The notes below the pieces were generated by a model, which ran no database searches, was not told where the DNA came from, and saw nothing but the letters and a program-made list of their open reading frames with translations. Below are positions 29,429 through 37,775 of a stretch of DNA of 64,000 bases, piece by piece. A program made the position numbers and the translations under genes. Origin of the DNA: Rosistilla oblonga. GTDB taxonomy: Bacteria > Planctomycetota > Planctomycetia > Pirellulales > Pirellulaceae. The DNA lies in assembly GCF_007751715.1 (NCBI RefSeq), contig NZ_CP036292.1, positions 2,046,001 through 2,110,000 of the forward strand, in the 5' to 3' direction. Position 1 is the stretch's first letter. Each line of letters begins with the position of its first letter.

Positions 29429-29649
29429 CAGGGCCGAAGGCCCTGGCAAGATTCCCTAGGGCCGAAGGCTCGGCGATTTGCATAGCCCAGGCCATCGGCC
29501 TGGGTAGTCGGGCCGCAGCGCAAAACGTTAGGGCTGAAGGCCCGGCAAGGTGCCCCAGGGCCGAAGGCTCGGCAATTTGCATAGCCCAGGCCAACGGCCT
29601 GGTTAATGGGACCGCAGCGCAAATCGGTTAGGGCTGAAGGCCCGACAAT
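29429..29649. repeat. REP-like array left of the RAYT, forward units
   Basis: A partial unit (29429-29456) is followed by two near-identical units of about 95-99 bases (29457-29555 and 29556-29649). Each unit carries three small hairpins: AGGGCCGAAGGCTCGG, GCCCAGGCC-(3)-GGCCTGG and GGGCTGAAGGCCC. The same units occur to the right of the transposase. Open frames reading through this region are repeat sequence. Confidence 0.9.
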
Positions 29650-29667
29650 TGAGAAGAGGCGGGCAAA

Positions 29668-29934
29668 CCACCGGACCTTCGGTCCTCGATTTCGGGGGGG
29701 GATTCGTGCCGGACGCCGCCCCCCAGGCCGTTGGCCTGGGCTATTCAAACTGCCGAACCTTCGGTCCTCTGCTCGGGTGAATTCGTGCCGGACGCCTGGC
29801 CCCCAGGCCGATGGCCTGGGCTATGCAAACTGCCGGACCTTTGGTCCTCGACTCGGGTGAATTCGTGCCGGACGCCTGCCCCCCAGGCCGATGGCCTGGG
29901 CTATGCAAACTGCCGAACCTTCGGTCCTGTAGAG
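29668..29934. repeat. REP-like array left of the RAYT, reverse units
   Basis: Three units (29668-29749, 29750-29829, 29830-29909) of 80-82 bases and a partial fourth (29910-29934). Each unit contains GGACC-TTTGGTCC and CCCAGGCCGATGGCCTGGGCTATGCAAA, the inverse of the hairpin in the forward units. It is joined to the forward array through GAAGAGGCGGGCAAA at 29653-29667. Confidence 0.9.
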
Positions 29935-29950
29935 GTCGCTTCCTGGAGCG

Positions 29951-30406
29951 TTACTCCCACACGTAACGCTCGTCGATTTCAATTTCATGTCGCTTGCAAA
30001 TGGCTCTGAACTCATCTTTGAATCCCAGCCGTTGGTGGTGTTGCCCCTGGTTCCGAATGTACGTATCGACCACTCCACGCTGGGAATGACTGACCGAGAA
30101 CGCGGCATATCCAGCTTGCCACGAGAATCGGGACGAGCAGTTTTTGGCTGTCTTCGCCCATTGCGAGGTTTCGGTTTTGATGTGTTCGACCAGGTTTGCG
30201 ATGGTGACGGTTCTCGCCAGGCCAACCAGCAGGTGAACATGATCGAAATGCCCCCCAACCGATGCGCTGAAACACTTCGCCTCCTTCACCCGATATGCCA
30301 ACATGCGGAACATTTCGTCGCGAACCGCATCATCTTGCAGGAACGGACGACGCTCTTTGGTTGAGAAAACGATGTGGAGCCAGACCTGAGCAAGCGACTG
30401 CGACAT
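29951..30406 (-). mobile_element. REP-associated tyrosine transposase (RAYT/IS200-like)
   Basis: From the ATG at 30406 (MSQSLAQVWLHIVF) the product has 151 residues and looks complete. It has the Y1 HUH fold: HUH motif His56-Val57-His58 in GGHFDHVHLLVGL and a likely catalytic Tyr116 in VVDTYIRNQGQHH. RAYTs bind and cut REP hairpins as single strands. The gene is flanked on both sides by REP-like arrays, with no IS605 TnpB gene and no obvious ends of an IS. The upstream start at 30481 would add 25 residues with no support. This is a REPtron-type arrangement; I cannot say whether it is active. Confidence 0.88.
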
Positions 30407-30554
30407 GGCGAAAATACCTAACGATTGATTCACGGACACAAGGATGTAGGAGCACGAAGCCAAATCGCATCCAATCTCCACTCAATCCGCGTATGCTGGC
30501 TCGCCATCCCGGCAATTTGTTTGTACAGGGCCGAAGGTCCGACAATCAGAGTGC

Positions 30555-30948
30555 CCAAGGACCAAGGGTCCGGCGATTTGCATAGCCCAGGCCATCGGCC
30601 TGGGTGGTTGGATCGCAACGCGAAATGTTAGGGCTGAAGGCCCGGCCAGGTGCCCCAGGGCCGAAGGCCCGGCGATTTGCATAGCCCAGGCCATCGGCCT
30701 GGGTAATGGGACCGCAGCGCAAATCGGTTAGGGCTGAAGGCCCGGCAAGGTGCCCCAGGGCCGAAGGCTCGGCAATTTGCATAGCCCAGGCCAACGGCCT
30801 GGTTAATCGGGCCGCAGCGCAAAACGTTAGGGCTGAAGGCCCGGCCAGGTGCCCCAGGGCCGAAGGCTCGGCAATTTGCATAGCCCAGGCCATCGGCCTG
30901 GTTAATCGGGCTGCAGCGCAAAACGTTAGGGCTGAAGGCCCGGCAGTT
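30555..30948. repeat. REP-like array right of the RAYT, forward units
   Basis: Four units of about 94-101 bases starting at about 30555, 30656, 30756 and 30855. They match the units at 29457-29649 almost base for base, including GCCCAGGCC-(3)-GGCCTGG and AGGGCTGAAGGCCC. The first unit is the most diverged. Confidence 0.92.
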
Positions 30949-30965
30949 GGGAAGAGGCGGGCAAA

Positions 30966-31392
30966 TTACCGGGCCTTCGGCCCTCGACTCGGGGGGAATT
31001 CGTGTGGGACGCCTGGGCCCCCAGGCCGTTGGCCTGGGCTATGCAAATCGCCGGACCTTCGGTCCTCGATTGGGGTGGATTTGCGGCGGACACCCGCCCC
31101 CAGGCCGATGGCCTGGGCTGTGCAAATTGCCGGACCTTTGGTCCTCGACTCGGGTGAATTCGTGTGGGACGCCTGGCCCCCCCAGGCCGTTGGCCTGGGC
31201 TATGCAAATTGCCGAACCTTCGGTCCTCTGCTCGGGTGAATTCGCGTGGGACGCCTGGCCCCCAGGCCGATGGCCTGGGCTGTGCAAATCGCCGGACCTT
31301 TGGTCCTCGACTCGGGTGGATTCGCGGCGGGCGGCCGAAACCTGCGCCGTTGGCCTTTGCTACGTTAGCTGCCGGGCTGATGGTTCTCGGCT
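30966..31392. repeat. REP-like array right of the RAYT, reverse units
   Basis: Units start at about 30966, 31048, 31127, 31209 and 31289 (79-82 bases each). The fifth is degenerate and a further partial copy (about 31369-31392) runs into the end of the diacylglycerol-kinase-like gene. It is joined to the forward array through GAAGAGGCGGGCAAA at 30951-30965, the same joint as in the left array. Confidence 0.9.
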
Positions 31393-32346
31393 GTGCTGGG
31401 CGTTTGTTGTGCGGTGGCCGCCGGTGTCGGTCTTGAATTCGACGGGGCAATGTTGAGGCAACAGCATCGTGACTCGCGACGGCTGGACTGCGATCTCGAC
31501 GGGCAGGTAGCCGGCGAAGTCGCCATCGAGCTGGTAGGGGATCTTGGCTCCCGGATCGGTCGGTTCGATGGTAAATCGCCGGCTGCGGTTGATGATGGTT
31601 CCGTCGAGTGTGTGATGCGACCGCCGAAAGATATGCGCCAGATAGTGCAGGGCCCGATAGACCGATCCCTTGTCGAACGTGACCGAATCGAGCCAGCCGT
31701 CGGTCCCGTCGGCCCAGGCTGCGATCGGAAGTCCGACGGCGTAACGGGGCGCATTAAAGACGAACGCCCATCGCGCCGGCACTGGCTGTTCGTCGCTCTG
31801 GCGATCGATCAAGCGTAGTGAGGGGAAGTGGTAACCGATCATCGACCGCAGGACGGGAGCGAGGTAGCTGAGCTTCCAGATGTGGCCGCTGCGCGTTGTG
31901 TGCAATCGCCGAACCACCTCTGCGTCAAAGCCACAACTGCACATGATCAGGAACAGCCGCTCGTCGGCGAGCGCCGCATCCATCACCACCGTCCGCTGTC
32001 GCATGATCGTGTCGGCAGCATCTTCGGCACTGGGGCGATGCCCCAGGTAGCGAGCCATCAAATTTTCGGTCCCCAGCGGCAGCGGCATCACTGGCGATTC
32101 CGCTGGCAATCGCGATACGACAAGCGATAGCGTTCCGTCTCCCCCGGCGGCAACCACTCCCTTCAGTCGCCCCGCGGCGGTCAACGACTTCGCATCCGCC
32201 GCTAATTGGTCGATGTCCGAAGTGCTTCGCACCTCCAGCCCACGCTGGGTGAGCGCATGGGCCAGCTTGGGCACCAGGTCGCGACGCTGCCCCGAACCCG
32301 CTTTGGGGCTGGTGCAGATCAATACGACTTCAGGCGACTCGTTCAT
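31360..32346 (-). CDS. Diacylglycerol/sphingosine kinase family protein (YegS-like)
   Basis: The 328-residue protein has the lipid-kinase catalytic fold: GGDGTLSLVVSRL (glycine loop) at about residues 68-80 and PLGTENLMARYLG at about 90-102, followed by a C-terminal beta-sandwich. Family members phosphorylate diacylglycerol or related lipids using ATP and are often membrane-associated. The Gly-Asp-Gly motif and GTxN-type motif are intact. The stop codon and last ~12 codons lie inside a degenerate REP unit, so the C-terminus may have been formed or altered by the repeat array. The start is an ATG at 32346. Confidence 0.9.
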   Translation of the reverse strand: MNESPEVVLICTSPKAGSGQRRDLVPKLAHALTQRGLEVRSTSDIDQLAADAKSLTAAGRLKGVVAAGGDGTLSLVVSRLPAESPVMPLPLGTENLMARYLGHRPSAEDAADTIMRQRTVVMDAALADERLFLIMCSCGFDAEVVRRLHTTRSGHIWKLSYLAPVLRSMIGYHFPSLRLIDRQSDEQPVPARWAFVFNAPRYAVGLPIAAWADGTDGWLDSVTFDKGSVYRALHYLAHIFRRSHHTLDGTIINRSRRFTIEPTDPGAKIPYQLDGDFAGYLPVEIAVQPSRVTMLLPQHCPVEFKTDTGGHRTTNAQHSREPSARQLT

Positions 32347-32562
32347 CCCGATCGACCACCGCTGCGAAGGAATTGAGAAATGGGTTCGAGCATTTGTTTG
32401 CGGCGAATCAGAAGTGTGCCGCAGACGCTCATTCTAAAGAGCCTACGGGATCACAAAACCCACGATAAATCAAGCGATTCATTTTCCCGGCCGAGATCTT
32501 CGCAGCAATCCGCCACAAACCCGACGGCTGCCGCGGCGAAACCGCTCGCACCGCGCACGAAA

Positions 32563-32595
32563 AAAGCCTGGAGACCACAAAGATCTCCAGGCTTT
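32563..32595 (-). terminator. Intrinsic terminator after tRNA-Pro
   Basis: A perfect 12-base stem (AAAGCCTGGAGA at 32563-32574 with TCTCCAGGCTTT at 32584-32595) and a 9-base loop are followed on the minus strand by a run of T's (32560-32565). It lies 6 bases after the tRNA 3' end and would end its transcript. Confidence 0.9.
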
Positions 32596-32601
32596 AAAAG
32601 G

Positions 32602-32676
32602 TCGGGGCGAAAGGATTCGAACCTTCGACCCCCTGGTCCCAAACCAGGTGCGCTAGCCAGACTGCGCCACGCCCCG
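32602..32676 (-). tRNA. tRNA-Pro (anticodon TGG)
   Basis: Read on the minus strand, the 7-base acceptor stem CGGGGCG pairs with CGCCCCG, with discriminator A at 32602. The D arm GCGC...GCGC, the anticodon stem CCTGG-TTTGGGA-CCAGG with TGG in the loop, and the T arm GAAGG-TTCGAAT-CCTTT are all present. CCA is not encoded (the gene continues CC then TTTT). A strong terminator follows. TGG reads proline codons. Confidence 0.95.
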
Positions 32677-33024
32677 CGACCGAGCGATATATTACCGATC
32701 TTGGCTCTCGGGGGAAAGCCGGGATCGGCCTCGAATCGGCTAGATTTTTTAGAATCGTTCCAAAACAAAGTCCGATTCTAGCGACTTTGCTAGCCGATTC
32801 TCGAACACATCTTTTTGGACAGCCGCCGCTCGCCCGAGGTTCGGTCGCGCCGGGCAACGCTACGGGATGTGTGGCCTTAAAGGCGAGTTCGCCAGCGAAT
32901 CTCGCCAGTCGCGATTGGATCGATTAGAATCGGAACCGTCTCTGCGAGCGACCGACTGCCCTTAGCGAGGCTTACGGCGTTCGGTCCCCACAAACTTCCC
33001 ACTGCAACCCCGTCGAATCCAACC
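32677..33024. other. Intergenic stretch between tRNA-Pro and the FAD oxidoreductase
   Basis: About 350 bases without a recognised gene or repeat. It must contain the promoter of the tRNA (minus strand) and of the oxidoreductase (plus strand), but I could not assign boxes. Confidence 0.5.
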
Positions 33025-35283
33025 ATGCGAATCGCAGCCCTTTTACTTTTGACGACCTTCCCGGTCTTCGCGTCGGCGGCCGAACTGTTTGTCGAAGCGG
33101 AAAGCTTCCAAAACCATGGCGGCTGGAAACTGGACACTCAGTTCATCCAAGAAATGGGCTCTCCCTATCTGCTGGCTCACGGTATCGGCACGCCGGTCGA
33201 CGATGCCACGACAGAGGTGACGGTTGCCGAAGCGGGCACCTACCACGTGTTTGTTCGCACCAAAGATTGGGTCGCCCGCTGGAATGCTCCCGGCACTCCG
33301 GGCCGCTTTCAATTGGCGATCGACGGGAAGAAACTGGCAACCGAGTTTGGCACCCAAGGCGCTGAGTGGGCTTGGCAATCGGGCGGCACCGTCGACTTGC
33401 CCGCCGGCAAAACCGAGCTGCGATTGATCGATCAGACCGGCTTCGATGGCCGCTGCGACGCGATCTACCTCACCACCGACAAATCCAACTCGCCACCCAA
33501 TGAATCAAAGGTGCTGTCGAAGTGGCGACGCGAGCAGCTGGGAATTGCAGACGAACCGGTCGAGCGAATCGGATACGACTTGGTCGTTGTCGGCGGCGGA
33601 TACTCGGGACTGGGAGCGGCGATTTCCGGAGCTCGGATGGGCTGCAAAGTCGCTCTGATCCAGGATCGCGGCGTCTTGGGCGGAAACGGTTCGAGCGAAG
33701 TCCGTGTCTGGGCGATGGGGAATATTCGCCGCGGTCGCTACCCACGGATCGGCGAGATCATCGAGGAGATCAGCGACAACGCAACCAAATCGCCTGGCAA
33801 GAAAGAGGAATTTGTCGACGAGCTGAAAGAACAGGTCGTCCGCGCTGAAGAGAACATCGATCTGTTTCTGAACCATCGCGCATTCGCTGTCGAAACCGAA
33901 GGGGACCGAATCGTGTCGGTCGATGCCTTTGATACCCGCAACGGTGCGGTCAGCCGATTCAAAGGAATGCTGTTCGCCGACTGCACCGGCCACGCTTGGA
34001 TCGGTGCCTGGGCCGGCGCCGATCTCGAGATGACTCCCGAGGGGCGGATGGGGATGAGCAACATGTGGGCCTGGGACGAACAAGCCGAACCGGCGGAGTT
34101 CCCCGAAACTCCTTGGGCGCTGCCGCTGAAGATGGCCGACTTCCCCTACCCCCGCGACCACCATGGGCAATGGTTTTGGGAGAGCGGTTTCGATAAGGAT
34201 CCGCTGGGAGATGCTGAGGGGATTCGCGACTGGAATCTCCGCGCCGTCTACGGTGCCTTTAACGCGATGAAGAATGGCGATGGAGCTGAAAAACACCGGA
34301 CCGCTTTCCTGACCTGGGTCGCTTATATCGGCGGGCCGCGCGAGAGCCGTCGGCTGATCGGTGACGTGCTGCTGAACGAAGAGGACATCGTTTCGAAGCG
34401 AGATTTTCCCGACGGAACCGTTCCGAGTACCTGGTCGATCGATCTGCACTATCCGAAGAAACAATACGCCGCCAAGTTCCCCGACAACCCGTTCATCTCG
34501 ATCGCCGTGCATGGCAAGGGAGTCGACCGGATGTACGGTTATCCGATTCCCTACCGCTGTTTCTATTCGCGAAATATCAGCAACCTGTTCATGGCGGGGC
34601 GTTGCGCTAGCGTGACGCATGAGGCGTTGGGAACGGTTCGCGTGATGAAGACGTGCGGGATGATGGGTGAAGTGGTTGGCAAGGCGGCTGCGATTTGTGT
34701 CGAACGCCAATGCTTGCCACGCGGCGTCTACACCGACTACTTGGACCAATTGACCGAGATGCTGGAACTGCCCGGCAAGGCCTACCGCAAGCAGGTCGGT
34801 GGCGAAACGATTATCCCCGACGACGCGCTGCCGCTGGCCGGCCCGGCGGGTCTCTTTGAGGGCCTCGATCCCGCAAAAATGAAGGGTCTCGTCATCGACG
34901 ACGAAAAGGCGAAGGTCTCCGGCCCGTGGGTCAAAGGCCAGGGACTCAAGGGCTACGTCGCTTACGGTTACCGTTACGCATCGCCGGGCAGCGGCGCGAC
35001 GATGACCTTCGAAGCGGCGGCTCCGGAAGCGGGCAGTTATGACATCCGCGTCCTTTACGGCCCGCATCCCAACCGCGGCACCACCGTCCCCGTTTCGCTG
35101 GAGGCAGGCGGCGAGACGATCTCGCGGCGCGTCGACATGCGAGGCGAACCGGCTGCTGAATCGAAGTTCGCAACGTTTGCAGACGTTTCGCTGGAAAAGG
35201 GAGCCAAGGTGCGGGTCACGATCAGCAGCGATGGAGCCGGCGGCAACGTGCACGCCGACGCGATTCAGTTGATCGCCAAGTGA
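33025..35283 (+). CDS. Exported FAD-dependent oxidoreductase with CBM-like flanks
   Basis: This 752-residue protein has a signal peptide (to about residue 18, ASAAE), then an N-terminal beta-sandwich (about 20-155; golvesin/carbohydrate-binding-like), a Rossmann FAD domain starting near residue 187 (DLVVVGGGYSGLGAAISGA) with ADCTGHAWIGAWAGA and AGRCASVTHEALGTVR, and a second beta-sandwich at the C-terminus (GYVAYGYRYASPGSG...). It belongs to the FAD_oxidored family common in planctomycetes. Its substrate is unknown, but carbohydrates are suggested by the flanking domains. The stop overlaps the start of epmA (GTGA). Confidence 0.88.
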   Translation: MRIAALLLLTTFPVFASAAELFVEAESFQNHGGWKLDTQFIQEMGSPYLLAHGIGTPVDDATTEVTVAEAGTYHVFVRTKDWVARWNAPGTPGRFQLAIDGKKLATEFGTQGAEWAWQSGGTVDLPAGKTELRLIDQTGFDGRCDAIYLTTDKSNSPPNESKVLSKWRREQLGIADEPVERIGYDLVVVGGGYSGLGAAISGARMGCKVALIQDRGVLGGNGSSEVRVWAMGNIRRGRYPRIGEIIEEISDNATKSPGKKEEFVDELKEQVVRAEENIDLFLNHRAFAVETEGDRIVSVDAFDTRNGAVSRFKGMLFADCTGHAWIGAWAGADLEMTPEGRMGMSNMWAWDEQAEPAEFPETPWALPLKMADFPYPRDHHGQWFWESGFDKDPLGDAEGIRDWNLRAVYGAFNAMKNGDGAEKHRTAFLTWVAYIGGPRESRRLIGDVLLNEEDIVSKRDFPDGTVPSTWSIDLHYPKKQYAAKFPDNPFISIAVHGKGVDRMYGYPIPYRCFYSRNISNLFMAGRCASVTHEALGTVRVMKTCGMMGEVVGKAAAICVERQCLPRGVYTDYLDQLTEMLELPGKAYRKQVGGETIIPDDALPLAGPAGLFEGLDPAKMKGLVIDDEKAKVSGPWVKGQGLKGYVAYGYRYASPGSGATMTFEAAAPEAGSYDIRVLYGPHPNRGTTVPVSLEAGGETISRRVDMRGEPAAESKFATFADVSLEKGAKVRVTISSDGAGGNVHADAIQLIAK

Positions 35284-36263
35284 TCGAACCTCCTTTTCAA
35301 TCGACCGCCGCGATCGAGACGCTTCGCCAGCGGGCGGCGATCCTGCGGTCGATCCGCGGCTTTTTTGACGACGCTGGATTTTTCGAAGTCCAGACGCCGA
35401 CGCTGTCGTCCGAAACGATGGTCGATCTACATATCGATCCCGTTACGGTCGCTCGCGAGGCGCTGCAGTTGTCGCTGCCTCATGCGCACAATGATCTGTA
35501 TCTGCAGAGCTCGCCCGAATTTGCGATGAAGCGATTGTTGGCCTGCGGAGCCGATGCGATCTACCAGATCTGCCCCGCTTTTCGAGCGGGAGAACGGGGG
35601 ACGAACCACAATCCAGAGTTCACGATGCTGGAGTGGTACCGCATGGGCGACCGCTTCGAAGAGGGGATCCAGCTGCTGTCGCAGCTTGTCGACCGGGTGA
35701 CCGATCGCCCCGCGTGCCAGCAGATGACGTATCAGGCGGCGTTTGAGGCGTTCGCCCAATTCGATCCGCTGACCGCGACACTGCCTCAGTTGCGGGCAGA
35801 TTCTAGCCGGCTGGGGATCGATCTCACCGGACTCGATTTCGAGCACGTCGACGACTGGTTAAATCTGATATTCGACCACGCCGTCGTTCCCAATCTGGGA
35901 CGCGGCCAGCCGACGATCCTGACGCATTACCCCAGCTCGCAAGCAGCCCTGGCGTTGATCTGCCGCGACGATCCGCGGACGGCGGAGCGGTTCGAGCTGT
36001 TTATCGATGGGATCGAACTCGCTAACGGCTACGGCGAACTTCTGGATGCCGAAGAACTGCTGCGTCGCTGCGACGAAAACAACAGGGCCCGCATGGAAAT
36101 GGGGAAGCCCGGCCTGCCGATGCCGCGGCAACTTTATAGAGCTATGCAGCACGGCATCTCCACCTGCTCCGGATGCGCTCTCGGCGTCGACCGCTTCGTC
36201 GCCGTCCTGCTTGGCAAGCGGGAGCTTTCTGAAACGCTGACATTCCCGATCGATCGCGCTTAG
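35280..36263 (+). CDS. epmA: Elongation factor P (R)-beta-lysine ligase-like protein
   Basis: This 327-residue protein is a shortened class II lysyl-tRNA synthetase without the anticodon-binding domain (EpmA/GenX/PoxA). Motif 2 (AFRAGERGTNHNPEFTMLEWY) and motif 3 (ALGVDRFVAVLLG, near the C-terminus) are visible. EpmA attaches beta-lysine to a lysine of EF-P, easing translation of proline stretches. EpmB (lysine 2,3-aminomutase) and efp are not in this window. The GTG start at 35280 overlaps the previous stop by 4 bases. Its coupling to an oxidoreductase gene is unusual. Confidence 0.92.
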   Translation: MIEPPFQSTAAIETLRQRAAILRSIRGFFDDAGFFEVQTPTLSSETMVDLHIDPVTVAREALQLSLPHAHNDLYLQSSPEFAMKRLLACGADAIYQICPAFRAGERGTNHNPEFTMLEWYRMGDRFEEGIQLLSQLVDRVTDRPACQQMTYQAAFEAFAQFDPLTATLPQLRADSSRLGIDLTGLDFEHVDDWLNLIFDHAVVPNLGRGQPTILTHYPSSQAALALICRDDPRTAERFELFIDGIELANGYGELLDAEELLRRCDENNRARMEMGKPGLPMPRQLYRAMQHGISTCSGCALGVDRFVAVLLGKRELSETLTFPIDRA

Positions 36264-36604
36264 CCGATTGGCTTGTGACCTAAGTTGTCACACCTCCACG
36301 CGATGATACTTGTGTCGAGGGGGCAAGCAGACAACGCTCCTCGCCGAACAAATATCTCAGGCTGAGAAAACCATCTCAGAATGAGACGCGAAGTTCGGTT
36401 TGCAAGTCGCGGCACCCAAACGAGGCGCCTCGGCCTCAACAGGGCCTAAGATTAGCAAAAAGAGCGAAAAAGCACATTTTCCTGCGAATACAAGATCAAA
36501 TTCGCTAGAAACGCTTTCTCGGCATACCGATTGCAGAAGTGTTAAGCGAAATCAGCACGGCTGGTTTGCCAATTAAAATCTCATGGAATGGAGGCATCAC
36601 GAAG
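36264..36604 (+). promoter_or_regulatory. csrA leader with a palindrome pair and GGA motifs
   Basis: Two short palindromes, TCTCAGGCTGAGA (36355-36367) and TCTCAGAATGAGA (36374-36386), have centres 19 bases apart, which fits a pair of operator half-sites on one face of the helix. Near the gene, ATGGA occurs twice in a row (36583-36587 and 36588-36592) and overlaps the ribosome-binding GGAGG (36590-36594). CsrA binds A(N)GGA in leaders, so autorepression is plausible. No promoter boxes are assigned. Confidence 0.5.
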
Positions 36605-36868
36605 ATGTTAGTTTTAAGTCGAAAAGAAGGCGAGCGTTTGGTTATCGGTGACAACATCACAATCACCATCAATCGAATCTCGGGTAATCGCGTCACGATC
36701 GGCGTCGATGCCCCTCGCGAAGTTCGCATCGTCCGCGGCGAACTGACGGTTTTCGAGGAAGAACCCAAGGTCGAAGCTGAATCGCTCGGCTCGTGTGCAA
36801 TGCCAGCAATGGACCTGGTTCATTCGGCTCGCAACCGCGTCTCGGTGTATGCCAAGGAAGAACGTTAA
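36605..36868 (+). CDS. csrA: Carbon storage regulator CsrA
   Basis: I start at 36605 because [26 protein letters not shown] is the canonical CsrA N-terminus and the GGAGG lies 10 bases upstream. The product has 87 residues, slightly longer than the 61-75 usual in proteobacteria. The core has [16 protein letters not shown] with the RNA-binding Arg. CsrA is a small dimeric RNA-binding protein that blocks or stabilises mRNAs at GGA motifs. The C-terminal tail (about 60-87) is less conserved. A hairpin CCGGCAG...CTGCCGG (36870-36890) follows directly, without a T run. Confidence 0.95.
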   Translation: MLVLSRKEGERLVIGDNITITINRISGNRVTIGVDAPREVRIVRGELTVFEEEPKVEAESLGSCAMPAMDLVHSARNRVSVYAKEER

Positions 36869-36988
36869 TCCGGCAGGCAATCGCTGCCGGGCTAGCCGCC
36901 AAGTGCGGCGACAAGCCAGAGCGCCCGGCAGCAACATCGATCTCGTGTTGCCACTGCGCACCAGACTCGGGATTGTATCTATCGGTCT

Positions 36989-37675
36989 CTAATCGAGCAG
37001 ACTGATCGATATTCGACCACCAAAACAGACGTCGATGTCCGCTTCGGGAGTCCTCGGACGCCCGTGGTAATCGGCTTCGAATTGGTAACCATCAGCCGTT
37101 TTACGATAGTTTAGTGGAAGGACAGTGCGGTCGGTTTGACAGCATTGCATTGCGGGAATTGCTGCGGTATCAACGGCAGGAAGGTTGATATTCCAAAGCG
37201 TCGACGCAAGCTTCGACTCCTCGATCGCAAACGCAATCGCTTCGCAGGCGAACCTTGCGGATCGATCCCAATCGTCGCGGATATCCTGTCGTCGCACCTG
37301 TGACACGGCGATTCCACAGCGACCGCGCAGATAGCCCTCGCGAGCCGCTGCAACAGTCCCCGACATCCAGATGTCCGCACCAACGTTGCCGCCGTGGTTC
37401 ATTCCTGAAATCACTAGCGACGTTTCGGGGGCGAGTTCCAGCAACCCGACCCTGACACAGTCGGCGGGCGAACCGTCGACGGAATACTCGGCTTCGCCGT
37501 ATTGCTTTACGATCAACGGACGCTTGGTCGTCACGCGGTGCCCGCATTCGCTCTGCTCCGTTTCTGGAGCGACCACGACGACATCCATCGTTCGTCGCAG
37601 CGCCCTCTTTAACGCCTGGATCCCCTCTGCTTGGATTCCGTCGTCATTGCTCAGCAGAACTTTCAAGTTGTCCAA
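36989..37675 (-). CDS. surE: 5'/3'-nucleotidase SurE
   Basis: The 228-residue protein has the SurE metal site LSNDDGIQAEGI at the N-terminus, then VVAPETEQSECGHRVT and ISGMNHGGNVGADIWMSGTVAAAREG. It removes phosphate from nucleoside monophosphates and acts in stationary-phase survival. Length is slightly short (usual ~250), mainly at the C-terminus. There is no signal peptide. It is followed downstream only by the csrA region, convergent. Confidence 0.95.
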   Translation of the reverse strand: MDNLKVLLSNDDGIQAEGIQALKRALRRTMDVVVVAPETEQSECGHRVTTKRPLIVKQYGEAEYSVDGSPADCVRVGLLELAPETSLVISGMNHGGNVGADIWMSGTVAAAREGYLRGRCGIAVSQVRRQDIRDDWDRSARFACEAIAFAIEESKLASTLWNINLPAVDTAAIPAMQCCQTDRTVLPLNYRKTADGYQFEADYHGRPRTPEADIDVCFGGRISISLLD

Positions 37676-37775
37676 TCTCCTCGGTTCCCGATTTCGCTAA
37701 CTGTCCGCGTTTCCAGCCTAACACGACTCGGAGCTATCGCCGACACGGCCTGTGCGGCGAAACGAAAGCGATCGA

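Noticed and set aside
29429-31392. CRISPR-like array
   Set aside because: Units are 80-100 bases, joined directly without unique spacers, and run in both orientations around a RAYT. No cas genes are nearby.
29428-31456. Open frames of 60-177 residues across the REP arrays
   Set aside because: They read only repeat units and have repeated Ala/Gly/Pro/Arg patterns in several frames. No start signal or family pattern.
33505-35253. 582-residue open frame on the minus strand
   Set aside because: It is the antisense shadow of the FAD oxidoreductase, which has a clear Rossmann motif, and has no recognisable domains.
36550-36575. Sigma-54 promoter upstream of csrA
   Set aside because: AGCACGGCTGGTTTGCC recalls the -24/-12 pattern, but the GG of -24 is absent and the spacing is wrong.
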